NCBI GenBank assembly: GCA_037043015.1
Contig: CM073323.1
Location: 8,308,001 to 8,372,000 of the forward strand
DNA: 64,000 nucleotides
From: Bryum argenteum
Lineage: Eukaryota > Streptophyta > Bryopsida > Bryales > Bryaceae
Direction of reading: 5' to 3'
Below the pieces are notes generated by a model. It made no database searches. It was not told the origin of the DNA and saw only the letters and a list, made by a program, of their open reading frames with translations. Position 1 is the first letter of the stretch, and every line of letters starts with the position of its first letter. Both the position numbers and the translations under genes were made by a program. This document shows positions 45,991-55,292 of the stretch, one piece after another.

Positions 45991-46327
45991 TATAAAACTC
46001 AAGATGAAGAGCCCTTCTCTCACATTATTTTCCTTCGTTTGCTTTGCTGATCGATCCCAATTAACGCGGTGACCTCCTCTAGTCTAGCCTCTCTTCTCTC
46101 TACCGCTCGAAAGGTAACGTTCAGTCGATTCTTCATTCTTGACTTTTTCATAACTTTCTAATATTTCCGAATTTCCTGCACTAGCTTCATGTTGTATTCA
46201 GTTCAGTTTCATGTCAAAGTCCAACTCTGGTTCTCTATCAAGACCCATCACTACTACAAAATGGTGTTAAACACTATCTAAAACACTATCCGGATAGTGT
46301 TTCAACTGGACTCAATTGCTCTTGCAG
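45991..46327 (+). promoter_or_regulatory. Promoter, leader exon and leader intron of peptide copy 1
   Basis: TATAAAA box at 45991-45997, just after a CACACGTGTG motif. The leader exon ends CTCGAAAG at about 46111 before a GTAACG donor; acceptor CTTGCAG ends at 46327, eight bases before the start codon. The same layout is seen in the other two copies. A fragment CACTACTACAAAATGG at 46249 inside the intron resembles a CACTA terminus and is absent from the other copies. Confidence 0.6.
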
Positions 46328-46334
46328 ATTGACC

Positions 46335-46538
46335 ATGTCTTGGATCCAGTTCCTGCTGGTGTCACTCTTGTGGGCACTTCTGGTGCTGACTCCTCTCACG
46401 GTGGGAGCCGGACGAGGATCACCGACACCATGCTGGGATCATAGACCCCACGAGCCGTGCAACCCTTATGGAGAACCCGATCCCACTCCGGCTTCAACCA
46501 AAGCCCGATCCCACTCCGGCTTCAACCAAAGCCGTTGA
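46335..46538 (+). CDS. Predicted secreted Cys-pair peptide, copy 1 (tail frameshifted)
   Basis: 67 residues. Start chosen because it begins just after the leader-intron acceptor and matches copy 2. The signal peptide has LLVSLLWALLVLTPL as its hydrophobic core, with likely cleavage after TVGA. The mature core GRGSPTPCWDHRPHEPCNP is nearly identical to copy 2. A 28-bp direct duplication (46476-46503 and 46504-46531, starting CCCGATCCCACTCC) shifts the frame after PDPTPASTKA and replaces the usual tail (VDNAQSTPS) with a short novel end. It could still be secreted, as the Cys pair and core lie before the shift. No known peptide family is recognised. Confidence 0.5.
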   Translation: MSWIQFLLVSLLWALLVLTPLTVGAGRGSPTPCWDHRPHEPCNPYGEPDPTPASTKARSHSGFNQSR

Positions 46539-47700
46539 CAATACTCAGTCGACCCCATCCCAAGCTAAGCTTCTTGGTCGTGGCTCTCAGCGATGAGCAT
46601 GGATAGCAGCTCAATCAAGTCTGTGGACCAGAGAATGCTTTCAAAATGTGGAGATTGGAGTTAGTAGTGCAGGGTTGGTCTGACGTAAGTTGCACTGTAG
46701 TATGTTCTTAGATCTGGTGGAAGTAAAGAGCCGTCTTGAGTCGAATTGCCGGTTTCATGATCAGTTGTTGCTTGCATTTTGTAGGATGAGATGAATTGCT
46801 CGAAGTATGAAAGTGCGCCTTGAACGAACTCTTGCACTTGGGTTCTGGAAGGACCGGATTCATCAACGGGTGTGGGTTCAAAAGTTGATGGGTGAATTTC
46901 TCCTTGAGTTTTGAGAAAGTTGATGAAAAGCAAATGAATGTAATTCATACTTATTTCGAAGTCTAGTTGGCTTTTAGTAACTTTCTTAAGGTTGTTGCTG
47001 AGTTGTGGAGAACAAGCGCATGGCCACAAGATGAATAGATTGTGCACAAAATAATGTAGAATTTTGCACAATGAAGTAGATTCCTTGGATTCAAGCCTAC
47101 AGATGTGAAAAATAAAAAGGCCATATGCATATTTCAGTGGAGGATGGGAGATGCTGATCTTTGCTTAGGGTGCTGTAAACCTGTTTTAGATCAAAGGTTT
47201 CGTACAGTTTGGGTCCCAGGAAAGCTATGGTTGGTTGTTGGTCTCTAGTATGTGTTGTGAATTATGGTGTTTTGATGCTTCTATGGACCACGTTCAATGG
47301 ATTGTTAGATGGTGTCTTGACACCAACAGACAAATAGGTCTACTTTCACTATGCAATGAAAAGACATGTCTCTCGGATGTACTATTGAGTATTTACATGA
47401 AAAAAAATTGCAAATTTCATAATTCGAAGACTCAAAAGGAAATGAATTGTTTCATGACTTGATATGCTTCTTGCAAATTTAGTAATATCATGCAATACTC
47501 TTCATTGATTGTTGAGTAATAAGAGTATTGCACTTTTAACGTGTTATTAGTGTAAGTGTTGGATATATTACTTCAAGAATTCTGCCTTGCAGAAGTACAA
47601 AGTATAATGATTTAGAGTAGGAGATTGCAGTTTTAGTAACATGTATGGTAGTTTTTCATATGCAAATTAATACTTCATGTGGATGATAAGCATGTGCAGC
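46539..47700. other. 3' flank of peptide copy 1
   Basis: Matched by 49990-51000 (reversed) and, more weakly, by 48250-49000 after copy 2. This shows that copies 1 and 2 are tandem duplicates of a unit of about 1.7 kb. No further gene. Confidence 0.5.
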
Positions 47701-48021
47701 CAAACACTTGCATATTAAAAGCTCAAGCTGGAGAGCCTTGCTCTCATTTCCATTCTCTGCGCTTTGCTGATCGAGTCACTTCGTCCAGTGAGTCAAGCCC
47801 CTCCTTGTTCTTAGCCACTTGAAAGGTGAGGCCGTGTCGATCGCTCATTCTTTCCTTTTCCACACTTAGTTTGCATCAAATTTTGCATTGCACGAACAAC
47901 GCCCTTCAAAGTTCAGACTGTAACCCTGTTTCCCTATGCGGACCTTTTGAATTTTGACCATGATTTCCTATTCCTGCACACTCATTTCAAACTAGTACAT
48001 TGTTTGCGAATATGGCTTGCA
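47701..48021 (+). promoter_or_regulatory. Promoter, leader exon and leader intron of peptide copy 2
   Basis: A TATTAAAAG box lies near 47714. The leader exon ends CTTGAAAG (about 47825) before GTGAGG, and the acceptor GGCTTGCAG ends at 48022. The promoter and leader exon recur reversed at about 49760-49990 without a coding exon. Confidence 0.55.
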
Positions 48022-48029
48022 GATCGACC

Positions 48030-48236
48030 ATGTCTTGGATCCGGTCCCTGCTGGTGTCGCTCTTGTTGGCACTATTGGTGCTGACTCCACTCACGGTGGA
48101 AGCCAGGCGAGGATCTCCAACACCATGCTGGGATCATAGACCCCCCGAGCCGTGCAACCCTCATGGAGTCGCCGACCCCATTCCTGCTTCAACCAAACCA
48201 TCGACTACCGTTGCGAATGCCCAGTCGACCCCCTAG
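48030..48236 (+). CDS. Predicted secreted Cys-pair peptide, copy 2 (intact)
   Basis: 68 residues: a signal peptide (about residues 1-25, core LLVSLLLALLVLTPLT, cleavage expected after VEA), then a mature peptide of about 43 residues. Its conserved core is RRGSPTPCWDHRPPEPCNPH, with two Cys nine apart, several Pro and a Trp, followed by a Pro/Ser/Thr-rich tail. An upstream in-frame ATG at 48012 lies before the splice acceptor and is probably intronic. An AATAAA polyadenylation signal lies about 160 bp after the stop. Size, signal peptide and small conserved core fit apoplastic signalling or defence peptides, but it does not match CLE, RALF, EPF, PSK, CEP, IDA or RGF motifs I know. Function unknown. 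Confidence 0.6.
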   Translation: MSWIRSLLVSLLLALLVLTPLTVEARRGSPTPCWDHRPPEPCNPHGVADPIPASTKPSTTVANAQSTP

Positions 48237-49253
48237 CAAGCTAAGCCAGTAGACGGTGGCTACCGGCGGTGAACTTCGATATCTGCTTGGACCCGGATGC
48301 TTGGCAAGTATTGAGACGTACTGAAGGTTGCAGTGTGCTTGTAGTTGATGTGTTGTATGTTGCAGTCACCTGCACGATGTTCTTTTTGTGGAAATAAAGA
48401 GTAACTATCTTCAGTTGATCGAAGCGTCGGTTTCAGTTGTTGTTCATACTTCGGAGATGGAGATAAATTGCTCAAAAACATGCAAGTGCTTCATACATGA
48501 ACATTCCTGTTGTCACATATCCTAGTCTGTTAGGGGTGTGGGGTCATAATTAAGTTGTTGGGTGAAATTTTGGTGTGCGATTGCTGGAGTTGGGCCCGTT
48601 ATTGAAAACAATCCTGCTCTCCGCTTCTTGACGATCGCATCTCCACTTTTTGGACGTGCTTTTGTACGCTCATTTTCATACGAAAAAGTGAATGGTGATA
48701 ACTATCCAATGCTGGAAGTAATGCATCGTGCAAAACCATGTCAAATTCTTTAGAATCGAACCTGAATCTTAGGTTCTGTGCATATGTGGGTGGAGGGATA
48801 CCGGATGTTGATCTTTGATCAGGGCGGTGCACGATTGCTTAGCAAGATTTCGTACGTGACAAAGCTACTGATGTATTGCTGTTGGAAATGGACCAACCGG
48901 CCATGGGACGGTTCACTAGTGTGGTTGGTGCTCAACATTGGAGGTGCAAGGGTCAATTTCACTGTTCAATGAAAAGTCATGTCGTCTCTAGGATTGTACT
49001 AACACATGTTTGGTATAATGAGTTGAAGTGTTCACTCTAACTAAACTTGTGAGGGTTTAATGATAAATCAAGTCATTTCTATGGATTTATACTAATACTT
49101 GATTTTCAGAGTTGTTTGAATTGTTTACTACAACTAAAGTTGTTTGTAACATAATGGTAAGTGTTTACACTAATGCATATTTTCTTTTTAGTATATGACA
49201 AGTTTTTGTGAATTCATCAATTTATTGAAATGATCAATTTGCACAATTCCACT
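48237..49253. other. 3' flank of peptide copy 2 / inverted-repeat spacer
   Basis: Diverged duplicate of 46550-47400. No additional gene recognised. Confidence 0.5.
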
Positions 49254-49397
49254 CATCACCTTATTGTAAAGCACAAGTTAGCCACAATAACAAACTAAGA
49301 ACATCACCTTATTGTAAAGCACAAGTTAGCCACAATAACAAACTAAGAACATCACCTTATTGTAAAGCACAAGTTAGCCACAATAACAAACTAAGAA
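49254..49397. repeat. 48-bp tandem repeat, exactly three copies
   Basis: Three identical units beginning CATCACCTTATTGTAAAGCA (49254, 49302, 49350). Identity indicates a very recent expansion. Confidence 0.95.
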
Positions 49398-49664
49398 CTG
49401 AAGATGTTTATGAATCCACTAGATTGAGATTTTTAGGGCCTAAAGTAGAAGAATGCTCCTTTATGTACTTTAGACAATTTTACATTAAGATCTTTAGAGA
49501 ATATATAATTTTAGGAGTAGTATAACATCGAGTTTCTTATGTGACAATGTAAATATGTAGGCTGATTCCTTTAACGTTTGTAAAGTTTCCAAAATAAAAG
49601 ATTTCATTCACTCATACTAATTGCGTACTTTTCAGACCTTGTGTACCAATACAAAAGAAGGATA

Positions 49665-49733
49665 TTAACCCCTGAACTTCCCTGCCATGATCAAAATTCA
49701 ATGCTTCGACATGGGTAAGAGAAATAGGGTTAA
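49665..49733. mobile_element. Possible 69-bp deletion relic of a TTAA-CCCC element
   Basis: TTAACCCCTGAACTTCCC at the left and AATAGGGTTAA at the right. The right end is a poor match, so this may be chance. Confidence 0.25.
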
Positions 49734-51133
49734 TAGAGTCTAACATTTACTGAACTTTGCCATAGGCGCTGTTCATGCAATGCAAAATTTGATGCAAACT
49801 AAGTGTGGAGAAGGAAAGAATGAGCAATCGACACGACACGGCCTCACCTTTCAAGTGGCTAAGAACAAGGAGGGGCTTGACTCACTGGACGAAGTGACTC
49901 AATGAGCAAAGCGCAGAGAATGGAAATGAGAGTAAGGCTCTCCAGATTGAGCTTTTATATGCAAGTGTGTAGCTCCACATGCTTGTCATCCACATGCATA
50001 CCAGCTTACCAAACCTGCAATCACTTTGAATAAATATACTTTACAGTACATCTGCAAGGCAACATTCTTGAAGTAATGCATGCAATAGTTATACTAAAAA
50101 CTCTTGTCTATCAAACATCCTCAAAGTGCAATACTCTTTTTACTTCACAAACAATGAAGAGTATTGGATACTACTACTTAATTTGCAACAAGAATAACTA
50201 TCAAGTCATGAGCGAGTTCAGTTGCTTTTGAGTCTTCAAATTATGAAATTTGCACACTTTTTTTCATCTAAAATACTCAAAAATACTCCCGAGATAGAGA
50301 TAGAAACATGTCCTTTCATTGTATAGTGAAAGTCGACCTCCTTGTCTGTTGGTGTGGTTCATAAAAGCATCAAAACACCATAATACACATCACATACTAG
50401 AGACCTACAACCAACCATAGCTTTCTTGGGACCCAAGTACGAAACCTTTGATCTAAAACAAGTTTACAACACCCTTAGCCATCAGCATCTCCCATCCTCC
50501 ACCCAAATATGCACATGGCCTTTTTACTTTTCAGATCTGCTCGAATCTAGGAGATCTACTTCACACTGCTACATTATTTCATGCACGATCTATTCATCTC
50601 TAGCCATGCACTTGTTCTCCACAACTAAGGGACAACCTTAAGAAAGTTACTAAAAGCCAACCAATCTATAAAAAGCAAATTGGTTTTCACCAACTTTCTC
50701 AACTCAAGCAGAATATCACCCATCAACTTTTGAACCCACACCCCTTTCATGAACCCAGACCTTCCACAACTCAAGTGCAAGAGTGCGGTCAAGGCGCACT
50801 TCCATATTTTGAGTGATTCATCTCATCCTACAAAGTGCAAGCAACATCTGAAACCGGCAATTTGACTCAAGAAGGCTCTTTACTTCCACCAAAAGAACAT
50901 AGTGCAGCTTTCTGCAACTTACATCAGACCAACCCTACACTACTAACTCCAATCTCCACATTTTGAAAGCATTCTCTGGTCCACAGACTGATTGAGCTGC
51001 TATCCATGCTCATCGCCGAGAGCCACGACCTAGAAGCTTAGCTTGGGATGGGGTCGACTGAGCATTGTCAACGGCTTTGGTTGAAGCCGGAGTGGGATCG
51101 GGTTCTCCATGAGGGTTGCACGGCTCGCGGGGT

Positions 51134-51247
51134 CTATGATCCCAGCATGGGGTCGGAGATCCTCGCCCGGCCTCCACAGCAAGTTAGAGGAGTCAGCAGC
51201 AGAAGTGCCCACAAGAGCGACACCAGCAGAGACCGGGCCCAAGACAT
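51134..51247 (-). pseudogene. Predicted secreted peptide, copy 3 (frameshifted)
   Basis: Start codon at 51247 on the minus strand follows the same acceptor (CTCTTGCAG). The signal peptide MSWARSLLVSLLWALLLLTP is intact. About 4 extra bases (near 51176-51186) after LT shift the frame, so the conserved PCWDHRP core, still visible in the DNA down to about 51030, is not read and a stop comes after 37 codons. The TATA region (about 51478-51488) and leader exon are kept. Confidence 0.7.
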
Positions 51248-51537
51248 GATCGATCTGCAAGAGCAATTGGAGGGCCTCTATTTGTTTGAGTAGAACAAAA
51301 AAACCATGATAAAAAAAGCTATGGTCTTGAAAAAGTTAAGAATGAGGAATCGACAGATGGTTACCTTTGGAGCGGTAGAGAGAAGAGAGGCTAGACTGGA
51401 GGAGGTCACCGCCTTGGGATCGATCACCAAAGCAAACGAAGGAACAGAATGTGAGAGAAGGGCTCTTCATCCTGAGTTTTTATATACGAGCTCTCAGCAC
51501 CTCCCGAGGCTCTGCAGATTCAGCACTCTATTATTCC

Positions 51538-51917
51538 ACCCGTAAGCGCCTCATGGGGTCTGAAACGGGCAGCCCAAAATTGGATCACAGAATCTTCTTG
51601 GACTTGGGCATCATGAATATGCACTTTTTGAACTTGGGCATCATAAACAGTGTACTTTTTGACCAGGAGTGAGCCAATCAAGGATGAGCTTGCAACCTCC
51701 TACAAGGTTATGTACAACCCCAACCCACCTACCACAATCCTTTCAAGCACAAAATCACTCATACAAATTCTCTTTTGAATTGTAAAATTTCACTTTTTGA
51801 ATGCATCATGTAAGAAGGTGACCAGTTTGACATCGTAATACAACCGAAAAGTTGTGTACAGAGATTTCCCTGTTAGATAAAAACCCCTCAGCCCTTCCTC
51901 GGGCGTTGAAGGATTAA
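51538..51917 (-). mobile_element. Degenerate piggyBac-like element PB-F
   Basis: Inverted, diverged relative of PB-D/PB-E: CCCATGGGGTCTGAAACGGG-like start, then the same interior in reverse. It ends at TTAA 51914-51917. Its outer terminus has decayed (GTAAGCGCC for TTAAACGCC). Confidence 0.65.
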
Positions 51918-51920
51918 CCC

Positions 51921-52290
51921 TTAACCCTTAAACGCCCAAGGTGACCCGAGGGGTCACCTTCCAACAGAATCTTCTCTGTAGCTCTCACTGTACTCAATTT
52001 TTCACTTATATTTTGATGTCAAACTCGTCACCTTCTTCTAATGCATTCAAAAAGTGAAATTTTACAATTCATATCACAATTTGTATGAGTGATTTTGTGC
52101 TTTGAAAGGATTGTGGTAGCGAGGTTGGGGTTGTACATAACCTTGTAGGAGGTTGCAAGCTCATCATTGATTGGTGCATTCATGATGCCCTTGTTCAAAA
52201 AGTGCACTATTCATGATGCCCAAGTCCAAAAGATGCTGTGATCCAATTTTGGGCTGCCCGTTTCACACCCCATGGGCGTTTAAGGGTTAA
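51921..52290 (+). mobile_element. piggyBac-like element PB-E (370 bp)
   Basis: Same family and length as PB-D: TTAACCCTTAAACGCCCA at the left, TGGGCGTTTAAGGGTTAA at the right, interior highly similar. It abuts PB-F head to head. Arm L lacks both and reads AGATAACTAAACTAATTATC at the matching place (about 45930), consistent with insertion into a TTAA there. Confidence 0.8.
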
Positions 52291-53858
52291 GTTATGTGAA
52301 ATCCTCTATCTTCTGAGTACAAGCTCTTGTACATTTATTTATTTCTTGAAGGAGCCATTTTTCAAATTAGTATTTTAATAGATGTCACTTTTTTAGATAC
52401 TAAAAATTTTAGATCTTCAAAGATTAGAGTATGTCATTCAATGCAGAGATTGATCCTTTAGTTAGTGCATATATGGTGTTGAATTTAATGTGGCCTTAAA
52501 ATTTTTAATTTTAAGGCTAGATATATACGACATATAAGCAGATTTTGACTTTGTGACATCGGAGAGGCATTCTTGATTCAAGGATGGGAGTTTCTTAATA
52601 ATATCTCAAACTAAAAAAGATTCATTGGTGTCTCTCTTATTTGAATTTCACTCCTAAAAGACCAAAGGTGAATGCAATTTGGTGAGATAATTATGGAGTA
52701 ATGTAGAGACCGCAACTGGAAGACATATAAATTGAAATTATGTGTAGAAAAATTAACTACTTTATGAATCTATTTACACTTTTACAGGCGCTTAAAATTA
52801 CCCAAGATTGTTTTAAATACCTCAAAATTTTGAATTTTTGATAGCAGATTTTCTAACCATGAGCTTTAGAAACATTCATCTCAAATTCTACACCATGAAT
52901 GTCTCTTTAGTCTTTAGTAAAAAGAATGGCCATGAGAAGTGTTTTAGACCAAATTGGAACAAATAAATAGGATGAAATTTTACATTGAACCCAATAATAT
53001 ACACATTTCTAAATGTATATATTTTTGATATCCACATAAGAACATAATTATTAGGAATGCAGAGGATAATTATTAATTCATTCACTTACCTTTTTAGAGT
53101 AAAAATTTGTATTCCATGTAATCATTCCTATCAATTATGTACGGTAAAACTTGGTAACCCAACGCAAACCATTGGATCAATTGGAATCTTTGAGCTTTTG
53201 TTGCTATAATCTGACTTTCTAGGTGCGGACTACTCATATTGCAAAAATTTGTATGGGTCTAGCATGTACAAATCCACAACCAAATTACTACTCAAATTCC
53301 AAAAAAACCAAATTCAAAAATTTTACGAAAATTACAATAGACAACCTCCAAAAATTACTAAAACAATCTTTCTAGTTTTTAGTGATTTTGAGTTATTTTG
53401 CGTCAAACTTTGTCTGAACAATAAGATTTTGAAAATTTTGAAATTGTTTATTGCATCATGGGACTTATAAAATTTGTAAAGATACTTACTTAAGTATTGT
53501 TCACTTTATCTCTACCCCAAGAACGTGCTTTGAAGAGTGTGTGTTTTGTAGTATTCCCAAAGTTAAACCTCCTTTTAAATGAAAATGTGGATAAAGGTCT
53601 GAAAAGCGTAACGTTTCTCTAAAGTTTTGCATTAGCATGCTCAACCTACTTAGCTATATGGAAACCAAAATGTTTGGGGTAACAATCTTCAAGTCCCCTT
53701 CTGCACCATGGAGACAATGCCTCCCAAGCAATGTTAAAAACATTGTTTGCACAAACTATGGATATACGATCTTCCAAATGATAAGCATCCAACAGAATTT
53801 TTTTGAAAGAGTGGCTACAGTCAAGTAGGCTTAGGTATAAAATTTAAGTGCTATGTAA

Positions 53859-54295
53859 TTAACCTCAATTCCGTTAAAATGGCACAATTCCTTGTGCCAT
53901 ATTGCCAAAGCCATGTTGTGCCAATTTGGTCGCGTTTCTGAAACGTGCCATTTTACCGGCATATTTTTGAACTCAAAATCTCAAAGATTTATGCTTGCAA
54001 AATGGCACGTTTTTTAATATCACCCACATCTTCCATTATATCAACAAATTTCTGTAATATCATCAAAAATTCCATAATATCACACTATTTGATAAATTTT
54101 GACCTTCAAATTCTGTCGAAGGGCAGTTTTTCTCAACGGCCGCTCAGAAATATCTCTGATTTTGAGCGGCCGCTCAAAAAAATTTGCTCTATTATGTCAA
54201 AAAATGACAAAAACGAGTGTTGTTTTTTTCATTTTTTCCACCTTCAATCGTGCCATTTTACCAGAATATTGCCAAATTAACGGAATTGAGGTTAA
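53859..54295. mobile_element. TTAA-flanked element of a second family (437 bp)
   Basis: Left end TTAACCTCAATTCCGTTAAA and right end TTAACGGAATTGAGGTTAA: 15-bp perfect inverted repeats next to TTAA on both sides. The interior has a second inverted pair (AAATGGCAC near 53880 and GTGCCATTTT near 54250) and a GAGCGGCCGCTC palindrome at about 54165. Decayed relatives are at 35170-35400 and 36130-36350. Non-coding; also resembles a piggyBac-type MITE, with an unrelated terminus. Confidence 0.65.
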
Positions 54296-55070
54296 TTGCA
54301 CTACCGCCAAATTTTGAACTCTGGAACGAATCGAAAAGCCTTCCAGCAAGCCATCAATCAATAGTGCTAATACGAGTACACCGAAGACTGAGGCATCGAT
54401 GTGAATTTCGAGGATGAAATATGTAAATGCTCTGAATTGCACCAAAATGACGGGCATCGATGAATGGTGCTGTCTGTGTAGAAGGGGAATTTGAGGTAGA
54501 CTGGACAGTGGGATAATATGAGCAGGACCCTCGACCTTCGGTGCTTGTGAGGAAGACATTTGCTGCCGAGACAATCGACGGCGAGGAAGACTCCCGAGGC
54601 ATGCACAGCTCGGGTACAAATACATGGACGGGCGAGCAGATTCTCATCATTGTATCATTTCTTATCACCTTGCGACCTCATTTCTAGCTTTTGGCGGCAT
54701 CATTGGTATCTGTTCTAGCAGCATTGATCCCTCCGACTCCAATTCCTCAAGGGGCTCCTCTTGTGAGATATCCATCCTGCTTGTTGTACATTTTGGTTTA
54801 GTTTCAGGGCCACTCCGTGCCTCTCCCAGGCATGTTAGCTTACAAGCCTCATGGGACAATCTTGCTTTTGGTTTCATTGGCTTCTTCTGCTGGTGGTGCA
54901 CCACGAGTACGTGAGCAAACTTAAGGTGCATCGACCGTGCAAGAGACATTGAACAATGCCATCCATACTCCAGGGACTATTGCCTGATTATGCATACATG
55001 TGTAACATCTGAGCTACTACGGTTAATTTCTCAACTTAAGTTCTGAACTTGAAGTTATCGATGTTGACTT
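54296..55070. other. Intergenic, no supported gene
   Basis: Less AT-rich than the flanks, with several mutually overlapping ORFs on both strands. None shows a recognisable domain or exon chain. Confidence 0.4.
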
Positions 55071-55292
55071 GTGGTGATTGTAGAGCACAATGGCATGCAA
55101 ATCGAGACCTGGCCAAATGGAAACCAAAACCTGAGGCCGACCATACGATCCAGATGGAGTGAGCTGCCACAGGAGCTGGTCGAGAAGTGTTTAGGTCACC
55201 TCCCGGTTCTAGAAATCGCGTCCACGCTGAGGGGAGTGAACACTGAACAGAGCAACTACCCTGGGACGTTACCGTTCATAACCACGAAATGA
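55071..55292 (+). pseudogene. F-box protein fragment
   Basis: A 73-codon ORF contains RWSELPQELVEKCLGHLP and VLEIASTLRGVN, matching the first half of an F-box (LPxELxxxxLxxLP..L). Such proteins are substrate receptors of SCF ubiquitin ligases. The second half (the CKxW region) is not found in frame, and no kelch or LRR domain follows. A possible distant piece lies at 56493-56855. Probably a decayed copy; alternatively a first exon with unseen downstream exons. Confidence 0.45.

Larger units (their letters stand above)
44330..47915 (+). repeat. Left arm of the secreted-peptide inverted repeat
   Basis: Matches the reverse complement of 49745-53545, more diverged than the Dof arms. Landmarks: GTTTTAGTAATTTTTGGAGG at about 44515 against 53355, TTACTCCATAATTGCCTCAC at about 45545 against 52685, and the peptide-gene exons. 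Arm L has a private SINE; arm R has private PB-E and PB-F insertions. Confidence 0.8.
49745..53545 (-). repeat. Right arm of the secreted-peptide inverted repeat
   Basis: Reverse complement of 44330-47915. At 49760-49990 it keeps the promoter and leader exon of a copy-2-like gene but ends before its coding exon. It contains peptide pseudogene copy 3 and the PB-E/PB-F insertions. Confidence 0.8.

Noticed and set aside
49254-49397. Regular direct repeats that could suggest a CRISPR array
   Set aside because: The units are contiguous and identical with no variable spacers, and this is a plant nuclear sequence.
54197-54625. 142-codon minus-strand ORF
   Set aside because: Runs into the TTAA element at 53859-54295 and shows no domain.
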